Assembly: GCA_964017155.1 (NCBI GenBank) | Contig: OZ024862.1 | Coordinates: 31,981,251-32,045,250, forward strand | DNA length: 64,000 nucleotides | From: Oasisia sp. SBJ-2009 | Lineage: Eukaryota > Annelida > Polychaeta > Sabellida > Siboglinidae | Direction: 5' to 3' | In this document: piece by piece, positions 11,318 to 22,554 of the stretch | Numbering within the stretch: position 1 is the first letter of the stretch | Layout: every line of letters starts with the position of its first letter | The notes under the pieces: generated by a model | What the model was told of the DNA's origin: nothing | Seen by the model: the letters and a program-made list of their open reading frames with translations, nothing else | Database searches by the model: none | Made by a program: the position numbers and the translations under genes

Positions 11318-13134
11318 AACAGTTGTAACTAACGGACCTCTAGAAGATAGTGATGGAAACATAATAACAGAGGGATTCTTAATGGCAGAAAACCTAAATG
11401 AATACTTTAGTTCGGTATTTACCAGGGAAGATATTAGTGCATTACCAGTACCAGTGACTAAATTCGAAGGGAGAGAGTCAGACTATTTAGGACAACTAAT
11501 TGTAACACCAAAAATGGTAGCTAAGAAAATAAGGGACATGAAGGATAATAAGTCACCTGGAGTGGATGGGATTCCTCCCAAATTACTACTGGAAATTGTA
11601 GAACAAATTAGCACACCACTTGCAACAGTGTTCAATTTGGCATTAGAGGAAGGAGTAGTTCCGTTAGAATGGAAAGAAGCAAACATCATACCATTATTTA
11701 AAAAAGGATCAAGAAACAAGTCAGAGAACTATAGACCAGTGAGTTTAACATCGGTGATTTGTAAACTATTAGAAAGACTAATTAAAGAGCACTTGGTTGA
11801 TTTTCTTGTTAAAAATAACTTGATTAACCCATCTCAACATGGGTTTCTAAAAGCGAGGTCATGCTTAACAAATATCTTATGTTTTTTGGAAGATGTCACA
11901 AAGTGGGTAGATGAGGGATCACCAGTATATATAATATACTTAGATTTTAAAAAAGCTTTTGACAAAGTGCCACATCAAAGATTATTACTTAAACTGAAGG
12001 CACATGGCATAGGCAATGTTATGATTAACTGGATAGAAAAATGGCTTATTGATAGAAGACAAAGAGTAGTAGTTGATGGGGAGGTTTCAAACTGGAAATC
12101 GGTTTTGAGTGGAGTACCGCAGGGATCCGTATTGGGACCTATTTTGTTCTTAATATATATCAATGATTTGGATGATGATATAACAAGCAAGGTGTTGAAG
12201 TTTGCGGATGATACAAAAGTGTTCAGGAAAATAAAAAGTGATACAGATAGACAGCAATTACAAGATGATCTAAATAAGTTGACAGAATGGTCTGAGAAGT
12301 GGCAAATGCTGTTTAATTATGGGAAGTGTAAGTGCCTCCACACAGGACATGGGAATGAAGATGCACAATATACAATGGGTGATACTGTACTAAATACTAC
12401 CATAAAGGAAAAAGACTTAGGGTTAACTATTAGTGCTGATATGAAGGTATCGGAACAGTGTGCAATTGCAGCAGCGAAGGGAAACCAAATTCTTGGATTA
12501 ATTAGGCGAAATATAGTGTACAAGGAAAAAGAACTAATAATACCACTGTACAAAACAATAGTTAGGCCTCATTTAGAATATTGCATACAGGCATGGAGGC
12601 CATATCGCAAGAAGGATATTGATATACTAGAAAGAGTACAAAGAAGAGCAACCAAAATGATACAAAAACTCAGGAATATTAGTTATGAAATGCGTCTAAA
12701 AGAATGTGGATTAACAACACTAGAAACCAGGAGACTGCGAGGAGATCAGATAGAAGTTTTTAAAATATTGAATGGGTATGAAAATATTGACAGAAATATT
12801 TTTTTCTCAGTCAAGGAAGAGAGAAGGACTAGAGGACATGGAGTTACATTAGCAAAGAAGCAATGTAGATTAGATATTAGAACATTTTCATTTTCACAAA
12901 GAACAGTAAATGAATGGAACAGATTATCGGCTGATTGTGTAAGTGCTAGTAGTGTTAATATGTTCAAAAATAAAATTGACATGTACCTAAGAAGGGCGGG
13001 GTACATTTAGATAGATAGGTTGGACTCTCGATAAGCCAAAGGGCTTCCTTGTCCACCTGCCATCTTGAGTTGATTCTCTAGGTGGCAATCTTGTTAAATC
13101 TTGTTAAATCTTGTTAAACTTAAAATTTTACGTC
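11318..13134 (+). mobile_element. LINE-B: 5'-truncated CR1-like LINE
   Basis: Flanked by a 29-bp target duplication (11,289-11,317 and 13,135-13,163, one mismatch) made from the polypurine-tract region of Ty3 element 2. The 3' UTR contains GGTTGGACTCTCGATAAGCC and ends in three copies of a TTGTTAAATC decamer. A short tandem 3' tail instead of poly(A) is the CR1 pattern. The 5' end is truncated within the linker between endonuclease and RT. Confidence 0.9.
11319..13010 (+). CDS. CR1-like reverse transcriptase (5'-truncated ORF2)
   Basis: Open frame from the truncation point to TAG at 13,008-13,010, with an internal ATG at 11,382 (542 residues from there). The start GPLEDSDGNIITEGF is the linker typical of CR1 ORF2. 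RT motifs follow: SPGVDGIPPKLL, NYRPVSLTSVICKLLERL, YLDFKKAFDKVPH, LSGVPQGSVLGPILF, catalytic FADDTKVF (about 12,201-12,224), and a thumb with KEKDLGLTISADMKVSEQ. The carboxy end resembles the usual CR1 tail (MYLRRAGYI). No stops or frameshifts interrupt it, so this copy inserted recently, but it lacks endonuclease and promoter. Confidence 0.9.
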   Translation, partial: TVVTNGPLEDSDGNIITEGFLMAENLNEYFSSVFTREDISALPVPVTKFEGRESDYLGQLIVTPKMVAKKIRDMKDNKSPGVDGIPPKLLLEIVEQISTPLATVFNLALEEGVVPLEWKEANIIPLFKKGSRNKSENYRPVSLTSVICKLLERLIKEHLVDFLVKNNLINPSQHGFLKARSCLTNILCFLEDVTKWVDEGSPVYIIYLDFKKAFDKVPHQRLLLKLKAHGIGNVMINWIEKWLIDRRQRVVVDGEVSNWKSVLSGVPQGSVLGPILFLIYINDLDDDITSKVLKFADDTKVFRKIKSDTDRQQLQDDLNKLTEWSEKWQMLFNYGKCKCLHTGHGNEDAQYTMGDTVLNTTIKEKDLGLTISADMKVSEQCAIAAAKGNQILGLIRRNIVYKEKELIIPLYKTIVRPHLEYCIQAWRPYRKKDIDILERVQRRATKMIQKLRNISYEMRLKECGLTTLETRRLRGDQIEVFKILNGYENIDRNIFFSVKEERRTRGHGVTLAKKQCRLDIRTFSFSQRTVNEWNRLSADCVSASSVNMFKNKIDMYLRRAGYI

Positions 13135-13216
13135 ATTCTTCCTTCCTAGAAGAATTGTCACTGGAAACTTTTAATTCAAAGTTTATGTCATTGTCTTCTA
13201 TCCTAGAAGATACAAG

Positions 13217-15416
13217 TCACCAACCATAGCGAGATGGTGGTTTGACTTCACGAGTAGAACGTCGAGTTTCGCGCATTGGAGTTGGTGAGCACGGTTCAGG
13301 ATCTGGATGAGCATCAGGTGTAAGCATTGGCGCATTTGCTTCTACAGTGTCACTGGGATCTGCTTGCGAATACTTTGTAGCATCCATTGGGACAGATGGG
13401 CAAGGAGCCAGGTCACGAAGAAAAACTGTGGATTCCCGACCGTCCATGTACCGCACATTTGCATACATCGGATTGACATCTCGTAGCTCTACTTGGTCCA
13501 CAAGAGGATTATTTTTGCAGGTTCGGACGAATCTCCGGAGCAGGAGGGGTCCTGGGGAATGCAGCAATGGGGGCATCGATGTGCCACAGGATGAGCGACG
13601 CTGGAAGCTGAAGAATCTCTCATGTGGGGTTGTGTTTGTCGATGTCGAGAGGAGCGATCGAATGGAATGCAGAGTATCTGGAAGGACAACTTCCCATTGG
13701 GAGTCAAGCAGATTCTTGGACTTGAGAGAAAGACGGACAGTTTTCCAGATGATACCATTGTATCTTTCCACCTGCCCGTTACCAATAGGGTGGTAGGGCG
13801 TGGATATGCTTGTTGCCATGCTTCGTTGAGGCAGGTATTCCTTGAGTTCTTGTGAAAGAAATGATGTACCATGGTCAGAGTGAATGTAGCTAGGCAATAG
13901 TAGGCATGCCGCACTGAGTAAATATCTGGTCTAGGCATTTAATCACCGTTGATGAGTGCATGTTCGGGCATGGAAATACAAAAGGGAAACGTGAATACTC
14001 ATCCACCACTGTGAGTATGTATGCATTCCGTGATGTTGTAGGCAGCGGTCCTTTGAAGTCAATACTGAGACGCTCCATCGGCTGCGTAGACTTTATCAGT
14101 GTTCCAGGAGTTGGACGATAGAACTGTGGTTTTAGTTCAGTCAGCACAACTTCTGCACGTGGAACAAGTTTTCTTGACATCTTCTGTTGAAAATGGCATG
14201 TTCTTTGTCCTCACAAAGTGTAACATTCGAGTTACACCTGGGTGACCCAACCCATTGTGGATCTCTGAGAGCCTTGATGTAGACATAGAAGCAATGAATG
14301 CACGTGTAAATGAGTCCGGTGCCACGTTGTCCTTGCCTGGTCGATACTTCACTGTGTAGCTGAATGAAGCCAGTTCCAGTCGCCAGGATTGGATCTTGTT
14401 TTTCTTAATCTTTGAACGTTTTCGGTTGTCAATCATGAAGGCCACTGAGCGTTGATCTGTCACTAGAGTGAAATGGCGACCAGCAAGGAAATGGTGCCAT
14501 TTACGAACAGCTTCTATGATAGCTGTTGCTTCCTTTTCAATGGGTGGGTAATGGAGTGCACTACCTTGGAGTGTTCCTGACATTAATGCAACAGGTCGTT
14601 TACATTGGTTTATTGTTGCAGAGACACAAACCTCTGATGCATCACATTCAACCACAAACGGTTGGCTTTCATCAATGGATTGGAGTGTAGCTCTCAAGTT
14701 CCTTCTTCAGTAGGTCAAAGGCAGATAGGGCAGATTCATCTAGTGGGAAGTGTGTCGCATTCACAAGAGGCTGTATCTTGTCAGATAAGTTTGGTATCCA
14801 CTTCGTATAGTAAGCAAACATGCCCACCACTTTACGGAGAGCCGACATTTGCTGGAGTAGGATAGTCCTGGAGGGGGCGAAGTCGCTCCTGGTCTGGTTT
14901 GATGACACCATCACCCACACAGTGACCAAGTATGTTGATAGATGCCTTAGATTCCACAGACTTGGTTTCATTGAGGGTAAGACCTTTCCGCTGACTTGCT
15001 TCATGGAACTTCTTCACATTTTCATCATGTTCCTGTTGGTTTCGCCCTGCTACTGTAATGTTGTTCAGATATGGGAAGGTGTCCTTGAGTCCTTCCTCAT
15101 CGACCATCTTGTCCATCGCTCTCTGGAACACGGCAACTCCGGTGGTCACACCAAAAGGTATACGACAGAACTGGTAGAGTCTCCCATTGGCTTCAAAACC
15201 TGTGTACTTCCGATCAGATTCTTTTATTGGCACCTGGTGATAGGCACTTTTGAGGTCAAATGTTGAGTACACTTTGTAGGCTGCCAGATCGTTTACCATA
15301 TCGTCAATTCGAGGAAGAGGGTAAGCATCAAGGTCTGTGTATTGATAGATGGTCTGAGAATAGTCTATGCAAATTATCTTTTTGTGGCGATCCAATGGGT
15401 CTTTCGCCACAACCAC
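13217..15416 (-). pseudogene. Pol relic of Ty3/gypsy element 2 (RT, RNase H, integrase)
   Basis: Minus-strand pol spread over overlapping frames, with frame changes near 15,420-15,440, 14,850, 14,690, 14,150 and 13,893. RT reads PLPRIDDMVNDLAAYKVYST and YHQVPIKESDRKYTGF, but the catalytic box is YLNN (about 15,056-15,068) instead of YLDD/YVDD. RNase H begins at VVECDASEVCVSATI. The integrase HHCC region is at about 14,160-14,270 (GLGHPGVTRMLHFV, CSTCRSC). The core follows with SIDFKGPLPTTSRNAY, SDHGTSFLSQEL and GNGQVERYNG. The domain order marks it as gypsy. It resembles CsRn1-type elements, which is only an impression. Confidence 0.82.
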
Positions 15417-16786
15417 TTGTGCACGCCACGGCGACGAACTGATCTCAACAATACCATCGGAGAGAAGCTAGAAACCTCTTGTTGAATGTAATCCTGGTCA
15501 TCCTTGCTGAAACGCCTGGATTTACTGGCGATAGGCTTGCAGTCAGGAAGTAGATTTGAGAAGAGAGATGGCTCGTCGATTGTAGCTGCAGAGACGGCAC
15601 AGACTGGTGCTGAGTTTGGAATAATCAACTCAGGTTTACTTCCTCCAAATTCAATGGTGACCCTCTCGTGTTCTTTCTGGAAGTCATGGCCGAGGTTGAT
15701 GTCACTACAAAGGTCTTTGAGAACACCAAGGCGTGTGCATGTGTAGACATGTTGATTGAGGTCGATGTCTGCAAAACAGTGGCCAATGACGTGTGTCTTC
15801 AGAGAGGTGAGAGCCATGGTTATATCTTGTTTCGACGGATGAATCTTCAGATTCAGTTGTTCGGCCACGGTTTGACTTATGAAGCTATCAGAGCTTCCCG
15901 AGTCGATGAGTGCTGACAGAGTATTTCCATTGACGGATACATTCACAGAAGCCTGTGATAGACTGTTTGGACACGCAGCTGTGATTGAGCAAATCGCAGG
16001 TGACAACACTGCAGCCGTTGTACTTGCATTGGCTTTCGACATGCATACCTTTCCAAAATGTCCCTTTTTTGCACAGTTTCTACATGTAGCATCACGTGCC
16101 AGGCATCTTCTTCTATTACGAATGGAATCACCGCAGAAGTAGCATTTCTTCTTAGGCGCATATGTTGCAGCAATAGAGTGATCCTTCGGTATTGGGATTT
16201 CAGTAAGCTGATCTGTCGGAGAACTTGATACCGCTGCAGTTATAGGAAGGCTTGGCATGGCGTATGCTTCAGAGTTCTTCTGTGCCAAATCCAAGGAGTT
16301 TGCTTGATCAAAGGCCGTCTTGAGGTCAAGTCTAGTGTTCTCCAGGAGACGTTGCCGAATTAGTGGAGATACTATTCCATTGATGAAGGAATCACGGACC
16401 AGTTCCTCTCGGTATTGTTCAGCAGTAACATTTTTGAGATTGCCGTCTTTGCTGAGTTTCCGAAGTTCTTGGAGGAATTCAGTGTGAGTTTCACCTGGTT
16501 TTTGTCTTCTGGTTGCAAGTAGGTGACGAACAAATATCTCATTCGGAGTTTTGATGTACAGCTGTGTTAGAGTCTCTGTTGCAGCATCGTAGTCTGCACA
16601 ATCCTCGATGTAGTCATACACGTTGTGTGATACACAGTTGACGAGAGTTCTGAACTTGTTTGGAGCATTTTCACCGCATTCATCGATGAAATTCCTGAAG
16701 GTCCTGTGCCAGTGCTTCCATTCTTTGGCAGCTGAGGGAGAGTTCGGGTCCAGGTCGAGTCGAGCTGGTTTCAGGAGAGTGTCCAT
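15374..16786 (-). pseudogene. Gag-protease of Ty3/gypsy element 2
   Basis: ATG at 16,786 opens 470 codons. The Gag N-terminus reads EWKHWHRTFRNFIDECG, followed by a capsid-like helical part. A zinc region has CYFCGDS then CRNCAKKGHFGKVC, and the aspartic protease motif is ALIDSGSSDSFIS. The frame runs into the start of RT and then goes out of phase near 15,440. The distance from the LTR to ATG is only 27 bp. No TGG primer-binding sequence follows the LTR. Confidence 0.8.
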
Positions 16787-16813
16787 ATTGACTGTCTAGT
16801 AAATTGAATAAGT

Positions 16814-16932
16814 TGTTGTAACCTTCGATATTAGGCTTTATTCAACTTAAAAGTCAGGTAGACATCACGGGAGTCCTGGAAACAAAATGAAAGAAATGTC
16901 ACACATAATTTGTAAATTAAACGTTCATGTCA
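16814..16932 (-). repeat. 5' LTR of Ty3/gypsy element 2
   Basis: 119 bp; on the minus strand it begins TGACATGAAC and ends GGTTACAACA, with GAATAAAGCC as a polyadenylation-type signal. Confidence 0.85.
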
Positions 16933-16937
16933 GCGCC

Positions 16938-18007
16938 TATCTGAATGAATAAAGTGTTCGGCAGATAGCCCGTCGTTGCCACATGTTTTCCACATTTCAA
17001 CTTACCGATTGCATGTTTTACCATACAAGGAGTTATGAGTAAGTTATTTCCATTAAACAAATATTCTGTGTTTTGTACACACTCTTTCACATTTTGCATA
17101 TTTGCATCAGTATTTACATTGTTTAATAAAGATTCAAAATGTGTTTTCCATATGGCGGATATGGCCGTAGAATCATTTGCACCATTGACATTTGTAGCAT
17201 TAGGTATACCTTTTTTGTATGTTTTGGATACGTTTTTCCAAAAACTGACTGCATCTTTAGCTTGCATGGATTTAACCATGGCATCTGCTCGCGCCATATC
17301 TTCGCGTTGTTGACACTGTTTAAGGAGATATTTAAAATATAACCTAGTTTTCCGCATTAGTTCACATACTGGGCCATGCTTAGGTTTTCCCATATCACGC
17401 CATAAAATATAGTCATATCTAGCTTCAGTGTGCGCTTCCTTAACATAATCATTCCATCCAGGTACAATGTAGTCTTCTCACACATAGCAATTAATTCAGA
17501 TAAAAAAGGAGTGTTAATAGCAGCCTTAAAATCACCAGTGATAACAACATTGGTCGTGTCCTTTTCTTCAATTATAGACGCAATTGTACCCAAGTAGTTA
17601 TACAATTCCTCAAAGTTGTGAGATGTCTGGTAAGGCAGGTATACATTTAAATTAAACAATTTGCCATCATTTGTATCAATGTCAATTCCAAGTAATCTAT
17701 TATCTTGTAAATCACAAATTGTACATGCATGTGAAATCGATGTTGTCCATAAAACACCAATACCACCAAATGGGCGTCCAACTTGTATACCGAGTTGGTC
17801 ATTCATAGCACTGACCGCATATGCTTCAAATGCTTTATGAATAGAACGCAATAGAGAGATATCTTCACAGGAGAGCCATAGCTCTTGCAAAAGTATGACA
17901 TCAAACTGTTCACAAAGAAGTAAAATATCATAAACAGATGACTTAAAACCATGACAGTTAAACGTTACAATTTTCAATCCATTGAGGGGCAGTACACATG
18001 CATGCAT
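16938..18007 (-). pseudogene. LINE-A endonuclease and linker
   Basis: Minus strand, ATG at 18,007. An apurinic/apyrimidinic-type endonuclease starts LKIVTFNCHGFKSSVYDIL with VILLQELWLS (the QE catalytic box) and later ITGDF. A frame change near 17,380 is followed by a basic linker (MRKTRLYFKYLLKQCQQRED) leading toward RT. It is broken by Ty3 element 2 after IQIGAD. It belongs with the RT pieces at 11.1, 5.8 and 3.5 kb. Confidence 0.82.
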
Positions 18008-18176
18008 TTTAAGAGAGCCTGAGATATGCTTTTTTGATGAGATTTCATCAGCATATCAGTGACATGACTGCAGTGACTGTGTTAAAATAAAAAAATCTCA
18101 GGTCAAGTTTTCTTATAATCTGACAAAACGTTAACATTGCCGCCAATGGGAAAATCAACAGTGCTCTGTGCTCTAT

Positions 18177-18267
18177 ATGTCCGGATACGGACGAATAGCC
18201 TGGGGGACTATTCGTCGTGATACGGTTGAATAGCGTATATCGGCCCCCAGGCTATTTGGCCGGACAT
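18177..18267. repeat. 91-bp hairpin, possible tiny MITE
   Basis: Ends ATGTCCGG and CCGGACAT are inverted. Just inside, GAATAGCCTGGGGG pairs with CCCCCAGGCTATTT. The unit can fold into a stem-loop. No clear target duplication was seen. Confidence 0.6.
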
Positions 18268-19195
18268 GTCTCGCCGGAGTTAAATTCAAATTCGCGCAAG
18301 CGGCACAACTGAGATGGACGAACTGGTTGTTGAACCTGAGTTCGCGCACTTTATCGGCAGCTGTTGCGGAATTAGAAAACAGTCACTTCGACGAAGTCTT
18401 CGTACAGTTTTACATAAGAGATAGTAGGAAAAACCTGTAAACTGGAAGAACCAATTAAGCAAATATTGGAAAAATCGTTATAATACTAAACAACCCAAGT
18501 CATCGCCTCAATAGTAATGCGAACTAGTCCTGCCCTCTGGTGGCCATTTCGGGAACACCAGTCCGCAACGGGGTAGATAATTCACCTACATTACCAATTA
18601 GGGGTTGCTGTGTTTGGCAACAAAGCGAAGTAGGTCGCGCATGCGCACGGTCGCGTAGGGCAGAAAGCCGTAAATAGCAGCGGCGCTAAGCCGGGGAGTG
18701 CTGTGTTATGTTAGTTAGTCGTTCGTTTTGTGGCTGTTATAACAGTTATTAATTAGTTCTTTTTGTGGATGGACACATGTGAGTAATGGCACACTTGGCT
18801 GACCAAATAAACCATCTTGACAGTGTGTCGTTGAATCGCTATAGCGCAGAAACTGTCAGTGTCATTATCGGGATAGATGTCCCAGACCCGTACAGCTTGG
18901 ATGCTTGACAATGACAGGACGGAATGGGTAGATCTATGATGTGTCAAAGTGGCCCTCTGTAGATTATGGCTGCATATACACATAGTTCATAAACACTCCG
19001 GGTATGTACATTGCAGAAACCCTGAAATCATTCAGAAGTCACGATTCGTACGCACCGGATGTCGCAGCACATGTGCAGACTGTGGTGTATCATGCATGCA
19101 TGTGGTGTTTCGTACATGTTACTGCTGACATTTTAAATAGGCCGTTGTAAATATCCCATAACATTTCTAGACATTGATCTAAATATGTTATCTTG
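18268..19195. other. Unassigned DNA with a 36-codon frame and an NRF1-like site
   Basis: A small plus frame starts at ATG 18,314 and contains FAHFIGSCCGIRKQSLRRSL. A similar sequence occurs in inverse orientation at 27,143-27,235 (FAHFIGSCCGIRKQSFRRSL), so this is a dispersed repeat or exon fragment rather than a confident gene. GCGCATGCGCAC at about 18,637 is an NRF1-type palindrome. Nothing else was supported to 19,195. Confidence 0.4.
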
Positions 19196-19199
19196 CCTT

Positions 19200-21472
19200 A
19201 TTTTTATACATAAAAATTATGTATTGTTTTTGTCGGTATTTATTTATTTGTGCGAATGTTTAGTATGTGTTTCACATGTAAATAGTGTAATAATTAGTTT
19301 TAGGTTTTTCTAGTCATCGACTTTACTTATTTACTATGTTTAATAACTTATTAACAGTTTTAATATGATTAATGTAATGTGTATACTTATTTATCTGAAC
19401 ATAATTTTGACGGTTATATTTATTATTATTATTATTTTACAGCACATAATTAGTAATTTGATATGTTATTATACAACACTTTGAGCATGCTGGCTATTGT
19501 GCTTTATAAATAATAAATATTATTATTATCACAGAGCCCTGTTTTTGTATTGAGAGCGAAAGTCACAAAGTCATGATAAGTGTTAGATAATTCTGTGATT
19601 TTAATCATGCGTGGTTTATATGAATCAACATGTCCGATACGTATTCTGGTTCATGACAATGTGAAGAATTAAACGTCAATAGACAGTCGATATAAGATTT
19701 TCTATAGTTTTCTAAAGACTTTTTTTTTTAACAATTCTATAGGAAATGTTCTGTAGGATATTCCCTGTAGGAAGTATTCCATAGAAAACTACGAAATATC
19801 CTATGGTTTTCTATAGAATATTTTCTATTGGCAATATCCTATGCTTTTCTATAGTAAAATCCTATAGACTATTCTATGTATAATTCTATGGAAACTAAAT
19901 GCAAACATCATATAAAATATTATATAAAAAATCAATAGGTTTGTTTTGCAAAGGGAATATTTTTCAGAATAATGAAAGCCTATAGTCACTATAGTTATAT
20001 TATCAAAACACTATTATGAATGCATTATCATAGCAAACCAATAAACTAAGATCACTATGTGTGGATGTGTTGTGGTGTAAATATACTGTACATAACAACT
20101 CCAAATTACAAACATGTGCAGAAACGATGCAACAAATCCTGGTGTGCCCTTTGACTTTGGGCATACATGCAACGCATACGATGGGTAGCTGCCTAGTTGA
20201 CGCAAACGACTTCACGCAATGACCCTTAGGCTTATCTGCCCCAATTGTCCGGCTTATGGGAAGTATCCACACTGACAGGCCATCTACATTTTCTGATAAA
20301 GTATAACAAGTAAAAAGTTGCATTTTCAAGGGCATGACCACCGGGTAAGAAATTGTGGACAACGACACACCGCCCTGTTTACATGTGAGCGCCTGCTGCA
20401 GCGGCCGCTTTCTGTCCTACAAACAAACCGCCATGTGCGTTTAATTTATTCGTGACTAAATTAAACGCACTTGGCGGTTTGTTTGTAGGCAGCTATCCAT
20501 CGTATGCATTGCATGGATGCCCAAAGTCAAAGGGCACACCAGGATTTGTTGCATCGTTTCTGCACATGTTTGTAATTTGGAGTTGTTATGTACAGTATAT
20601 TTACACTACAACACATCCACACATAGTGATTTTAGTTTATTGTTTAGCTATGATAATGCAGTCATAATAGTGTTTTGATAAAATAACTATAGGCTTCCAT
20701 TTTTCTGATAAATATTCCCTTTGCAAAACAAAACTATTGATTTTGTATACAATATTTTATAGGATGTTTGCATTTAGTTTTCCATAGAATTATATAGAAT
20801 AGTCTATAGGATTTTTATTATAGAAAACCACAGGATATTGCCTATAGAAAATAATATTCTATAGAAAACCATAGGATATTTCGTAATTTTCTATGGAATA
20901 CTTCTAACAGGGAATACCCTACAGAACATTTCCTATAGAATTGTAAAAAAAGTCTTTAGAAAACTATAGAAAATATTATATTGACTGTCTATTGACGTTT
21001 AATTCTTCACATTGTCATGAACCAGAATACGTATCGGACATGTTGATTCATATAGACCACGCATGATTAAAATCACAGAATTATCTAACACTTATCATGA
21101 CTTTGTGACTTTTGCTCTAAGTACAAAAACAGGGCTCTATGATAATAATAATATTTATTATTTATAAAGCACAATAGCCAGCATGTTCAAAGTGTTGTAT
21201 AATAACATATCAAATTACTCATTAATTTATGTGTTATAAAATAATAATAATAAATATAACCGTCAAAATTATGTTCAGATAAATAAGTATACACATTAAA
21301 TTAATCATATTAAAACTGTTAATAATTTATTAAACATAGTAAATAAGTAAAGTCGATGACTAGAAAAACCTAAAACTAATTATTACACTATTTACATGTG
21401 AAACACATACTAAACATTCGCACAAATAAATAAATACCGACAAAAACAATACATCATTTTTATGTATACAAA
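19200..21472. repeat. Foldback palindrome 1 (arms about 1 kb)
   Basis: The sequence from 19,200 runs inward and is repeated in inverse from 21,472. The centre is a hairpin at 20,416-20,489 (stem CCTACAAACAAACCGCC with its inverse, loop about TTCGTGAC). A 224-bp block (20,196-20,419) is present only in the left arm, ends in CCTA and follows CCTA, so it looks like a later insertion. The arms are diverged by several percent. They contain short CTATAG-rich repeats and no convincing coding sequence. Confidence 0.9.
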
Positions 21473-21479
21473 TAAGCTG

Positions 21480-22385
21480 GTTTGACAATTTTGACCTCCT
21501 TTGTGTGCACACCCAGTTGTCGCCGTGAGACACACGCCATGGCAATAGAATTTCAACAGCACCCTTTGGGTGTTCTAGAATGTGGCAGTGCAAAGGCTGG
21601 CCTGCTGAACCTCACCATTACACGCTTTTGTATGCGAGAAGTCGCATCTCTTCGGCTTGGAAGTAAGTCCGTTGTGATCGAACGGTACACAGCTAGGCCC
21701 GAATAAAGTGACCCCCCCCCTTGTGGTATGTAGGTATGGCCCACCATTCACTGATGTATGTGCATTACAGGGAAGTCTGAAACGTGCCCAGATCGTGGAC
21801 ACTCAATGGTTGAACTCCCTCCTGCATTATCCAAACCCTATCGAATGGGGAGGCTATGATGCTGCTCTGGTAAGAGTGGAATATTCCCCTAAACCAGCCA
21901 CTACCTACATTTTTGGTCCTCTGATCGACGCACCACCATCCCACCCTGACACTGTTCTCACGACGCTGTCATACTTAGAGAGATCTCAAATCTATCCGTT
22001 GACATGAAACTTTACATCGTAGCAACACTTATCAAATGGGCCAGTCACGGGAACCTCTTCAAGTCAGTCATTCTTCGACCTGATGGCATGCACACCCTCA
22101 TGTCGTTCAATGGCTGTATTGGAAACATGAAAGCTAGTGGTCTTGAAGTATTGGTTGGGACTGCATTTAGTGGCCTGACATGGATCATGAATGGCAAGGC
22201 ATGGGTGAGATCAATGCTATACGACTTCCTCAAAGATGGTCCCAAGACATTCGAAGATATCAGTCAGGGAGGGGGCTTGTCTCCTTACTTTAACTCGTGT
22301 CTCATACGTGTTTTAGCTGCGAAGCATTTACCCTGCAGTAGTCCCACTCCCATTCATATTACCCCAGTCCTGCTTCATCCTTGAA
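21480..22385 (+). pseudogene. Relic of an invertebrate repeat-borne protein of unknown function
   Basis: Two plus frames are separated by a frame change near 22,005. The first has RAQIVDTQWLNSLLHYPNP and TYIFGPLIDAPPSHPDTVLT. The second has VDMKLYIVATLIKWASHGN then GMHTLMSFNGCIGNMKASGL and MNGKAWVRSML. From memory this phrase pattern (FGPLIDSPPSHPDTVLTTL, PGxMHTLMSFxGCIG) recurs in many uncharacterised, repeat-associated invertebrate proteins; I know no proven function. Frameshifts and truncation make this a relic. It abuts foldback palindrome 1. Confidence 0.6.
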
Positions 22386-22554
22386 GCATTTACCCACTAG
22401 TTCAAAATGGTCAGGCAAACACCGGGTGTTTCCGTTTCGCGCGTGAAGTGGTTTATCGTATTGCTAAGGGCAGGCGTTACAGCGTGGTAGGCTATAAAAC
22501 TAGGCCATCGGGATGTTAACAGTTACTGTGTGAGGGACGCGACCACTGACGTCT

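Larger units (their letters stand above)
11171..16932 (-). mobile_element. Ty3/gypsy LTR retrotransposon 2, decayed, minus strand
   Basis: Bounded by short LTRs (11,171-11,288 and 16,814-16,932, 118/119 bp, TG...CA) and the 5-bp duplication GCGCC (11,166-11,170 and 16,933-16,937). Internal order on the minus strand is Gag with zinc knuckle, protease, RT, RNase H and integrase. Several frameshifts and a changed RT active site show it is dead. A pyrimidine run CTTCCTTCC beside the 11,288 LTR end is the polypurine tract of the minus strand. A CR1-like LINE has inserted there. Confidence 0.9.
3240..18010 (-). mobile_element. LINE-A: APE-type non-LTR retrotransposon, minus strand, split by nested insertions
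   Basis: One degraded element can be followed across four blocks: endonuclease and linker (18,007-16,938), RT fingers/palm (11,165-10,656), RT catalytic core and thumb (5,875-5,309) and C-terminus plus 3' UTR (3,524 to about 3,240). The flanks of each insertion rejoin in the same protein context once one target duplication is removed, for example GVRQGG then LSPYLF across the Ty3 element and YSRR then DSASG across the hAT-like element. The 3' end has a CTTTATTATTATT-type tail. The RT keeps YADD. Clade is jockey/CR1-like by feel; I cannot place it further. The 5' limit near 18,010-18,150 is uncertain. Confidence 0.8.

Noticed and set aside
20003..20667. Protein-coding gene in the arms of foldback 1
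   Set aside because: Mirror open frames differ between arms, lack any domain, and follow from the palindrome rather than from coding constraint.
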